Below are positions 62,354-64,000 of a stretch of DNA of 64,000 nucleotides, in pieces. Numbering within the stretch: position 1 is the stretch's first letter; every line of letters begins with the position of its first letter. The stretch covers positions 18,106 through 82,105 of the forward strand of contig JAEUUJ010000002.1 in assembly GCA_016786495.1 (NCBI GenBank). Reading direction: 5' to 3'. The notes under the pieces were generated by a model, which worked only from the letters and a program-made list of their open reading frames with translations, did not search any database and was not told where the DNA came from. The position numbers and the translations under genes are program-made. Source of the stretch: Cyclobacteriaceae bacterium (GTDB taxonomy: Bacteria; Bacteroidota; Bacteroidia; Cytophagales; Cyclobacteriaceae).

Positions 62354-62680
62354 ATGGCTAAGGAATTCCTGGGTGAATTTGAAGAAATCATCCTCACGCT
62401 GGTGGCAGGTCTGCAGGAAGATGCATACGGTGCCGCCATTGCCGAAGAAATCGAAACGCGGTTGAAACGCGAAGTCAACCTGAGCGCGGTTCACGTAACG
62501 CTGTATCGTCTCGAAGACAAGGGATTGATCAAATCGAAATTTGGTGGTGGCACCAACGAGCGGGGCGGAAGAAAGAAAAGAATCTTCACCATCACCAACT
62601 CTGGCCTGGCTATGCTTAAAGCTATGAAAGAAGCCCGGATAGATCTCTGGAAACTCGTTCCACAATTGCAGATCGCGTAA
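62354..62680 (+). CDS. PadR family transcriptional regulator
   Basis: 108 residues of the PadR winged-helix family. FLGEFEEIILTLVAGLQEDAYGAAIAEEIE is the typical N-terminal helix pair, VNLSAVHVTLYRLEDKGLIKSKFGG the recognition helix and wing, and RRKRIFTITNSG the trailing strand. PadR regulators repress adjacent genes and often control ABC permeases of the FtsX type in Bacteroidota. It ends 6 bp before the permease gene, so the pair is cotranscribed and probably autoregulated. Confidence 0.94.
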   Translation: MAKEFLGEFEEIILTLVAGLQEDAYGAAIAEEIETRLKREVNLSAVHVTLYRLEDKGLIKSKFGGGTNERGGRKKRIFTITNSGLAMLKAMKEARIDLWKLVPQLQIA

Positions 62681-62686
62681 TCGACT

Positions 62687-64000
62687 ATGGCAAAAGCGAA
62701 TCCTCCCAAGGGTGCGTTACGAATGCTGTCGTGGTTTTGTCCCGGGCATTTGTATGAAGAAATCGAAGGTGACCTGATACAGCAGTTTTCCCGCGATTTG
62801 AAAAAGTTCAGTGAAAGCCGCTCGCGCAGGCGATTCTACTGGAATACCATCCGGTTTTTCAGGCCCGGAATTCTCTTACGAAATAAACCTACTACACGTT
62901 TAACATCCCTCGACATGTTTACAAACTATCTAAAAGTTGCGGTTCGCGTGATGCTGCGCAACAAGGGCTACTCGTTTATTAATCTGTTTAGCCTGGCATT
63001 GGGCATCACAGCTTTTGCTTTTCTGTTCTTGTGGATTCAAAACGAATTTACGTACGATCAGTTTCATGCCGATAAAGACCGGATTTACAAGGCCTGGAAT
63101 CGCATGGATGCCAACGGTAAAATCAACTGTTGGGACGTAACGGCACGGGTGCTCGCCCCTACCCTGAAAGAAGAATATACGGGAGTTGAAAGTGCCGTCA
63201 GCTACACGGCATGGGGCGAACAACATTTGTTCATCAAGGGCGACAAGCGACTCATCAAGACTTCGGGTGCTTATGCGGATAGTGCATTCCTCACGATGTT
63301 CTCATTTCCCTTACTTAAAGGTGACGCCAGAACCGCATTCAAAGATCCCCAGTCGATCGTAATGACAGAAAGTTTCGCACGGGAGCTGTTTGGCGACCAG
63401 GAGGCTTTTGGTGAAAGTGTTTACATCGGTGAAGGTGGCGATGGTCTTTCGCTGACGGTAACGGGAATTATGAAAGACCTTCCGGGCAACACCGATTTCC
63501 ATTTTGAATACATGATTCCCTACACGCTGGTGGAACAATTCAACGGAAAAGAAACGTACTGGGGAGTTAATTCGGTTTATACGTTCGTAAAACTTAAAAA
63601 AGGTGTCGACATCAACAGTTTTAATGCTCAGGTCAAGACGATCGTTAAAGACCATACAAAAGGCGAGGGTGAAAACGAAATTTTCCTTTACCCGCTCACC
63701 AAAATGCGCTTGTACTCGAAATTCGAAAATGGCGTGCCTTCCGGTGGCCGGATCGAAATAATCCGGTTAATGGGGATTTTAGGAATTTGTTTGCTGGTAA
63801 TCGCCTGCATTAATTTCATCAACCTGAGTACGGCCCGGGCGCAACGCAGATCGAAAGAAGTGGCTGTGAGGAAAGTGACAGGCGCTTTCAGAAATTCGCT
63901 GATTGCACAGTTCTTATCCGAATCTGTACTGCTGTCGGTAGGCGCTGGGATTTTGTCGCTGCTTGCCGTGTATCTCGGTCTGCCGTTTTTCAGTCAGTTG
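62687..64000 (+). CDS. FtsX-family ABC permease, partial at the right edge
   Basis: 438 codons without stop from ATG at 62687 to the window end. An N-terminal region of about 85 residues (FCPGHLYEEIEGDLIQQF) matches the permease-prefix domain found in PadR-linked permeases of this phylum. One membrane helix (NLFSLALGITAFAFLFLWIQ) precedes a MacB-type periplasmic domain (residues ~125-350, e.g. SFPLLKGDARTAFKDPQSIVMTESFARELFG), then the first FtsX helix (GILGICLLVIACINFINLSTARAQRRSKEVAVRKVTGA). No ATPase gene is visible before it; the partner ATPase may be elsewhere or downstream. The 3' end is not in the window. Confidence 0.92.
   Translation, partial: MAKANPPKGALRMLSWFCPGHLYEEIEGDLIQQFSRDLKKFSESRSRRRFYWNTIRFFRPGILLRNKPTTRLTSLDMFTNYLKVAVRVMLRNKGYSFINLFSLALGITAFAFLFLWIQNEFTYDQFHADKDRIYKAWNRMDANGKINCWDVTARVLAPTLKEEYTGVESAVSYTAWGEQHLFIKGDKRLIKTSGAYADSAFLTMFSFPLLKGDARTAFKDPQSIVMTESFARELFGDQEAFGESVYIGEGGDGLSLTVTGIMKDLPGNTDFHFEYMIPYTLVEQFNGKETYWGVNSVYTFVKLKKGVDINSFNAQVKTIVKDHTKGEGENEIFLYPLTKMRLYSKFENGVPSGGRIEIIRLMGILGICLLVIACINFINLSTARAQRRSKEVAVRKVTGAFRNSLIAQFLSESVLLSVGAGILSLLAVYLGLPFFSQL

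Noticed and set aside
1-64000. CRISPR array, prophage, transposase or restriction-modification genes
   Set aside because: No repeated spacer pattern, no recognisable transposase, integrase, phage structural or methyltransferase gene was found on either strand.

Overview
The window looks like a chromosomal housekeeping region of a Bacteroidota bacterium, most likely a member of the order Cytophagales (inference; the genus cannot be fixed from sequence alone). The reasons are: family types typical of that phylum (DUF4286, DUF4293, DUF6090, DUF1573, a NusB with a long N-terminal extension, LytTR two-component pairs, MdlA/MdlB-like exporters); start codons without Shine-Dalgarno sequences; and repeated TAnnTTTG -7 boxes, the Bacteroidota promoter consensus. 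Coding density is very high. No intergenic gap exceeds about 260 bp, so no gene-free stretch over 300 bp needs explaining. There is no CRISPR array, prophage, insertion sequence or rRNA operon, and the only tRNA gene seen is tRNA-His(GTG).

Layout. 1-9136: end of an unrecognised gene, a RidA-family deaminase, then three aminoacyl-tRNA synthetases (glnS and gltX divergent, serS further on), with a saccharopine/alanine dehydrogenase-like enzyme, an OmpA-domain envelope protein, a DUF4286 protein and an acetyltransferase between them. 9137-15120: rho with a strong intrinsic terminator, a DEAD-box helicase, dihydroorotase, tRNA-His, a secreted M28 peptidase and a small unknown. 15131-25131: a membrane zinc-ribbon protein, an alpha/beta hydrolase overlapping dxs (isoprenoid MEP pathway), scpA, and an RND efflux operon (adaptor, pump, TolC). 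25172-30480: a tight operon nusB - YtxH - DUF1573 - yajC - YbbR - coaE, and a leucine/glutamate-type dehydrogenase. 30710-37831: two half-size ABC exporters that look like the two subunits of one heterodimer, truA, a DUF6090 protein and a thiolase. 37889-44240: DUF4293, a Tsp/Prc-like protease, a secreted unknown, htpG and a YwqK-like protein. 44328-50535: yraN, a sugar-phosphate isomerase, lipB, a DEDDy exonuclease, RNase R and a polyprenyl synthase. 50610-57546: two secreted proteins (one with a degraded metallo-beta-lactamase fold), a LytS/LytTR pair, a glycosyltransferase, an acetyltransferase, and an ECF sigma factor overlapping a small gene. 57724-64000: an acidic-tailed unknown, uvrA carrying an in-frame palindromic repeat, a class C beta-lactamase-like hydrolase, and a PadR regulator directly upstream of an FtsX-type permease that runs off the window.

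The most notable signal is not a new gene system but small palindromic repeats acting on or in genes: one inserted in frame inside uvrA, one that contains the glnS stop codon, and a pair of related hairpins next to yraN and lipB whose stems differ by compensatory changes. Several genes also appear to have leaderless or nearly leaderless transcripts. I did not find convincing evidence of a wholly undescribed multigene system.
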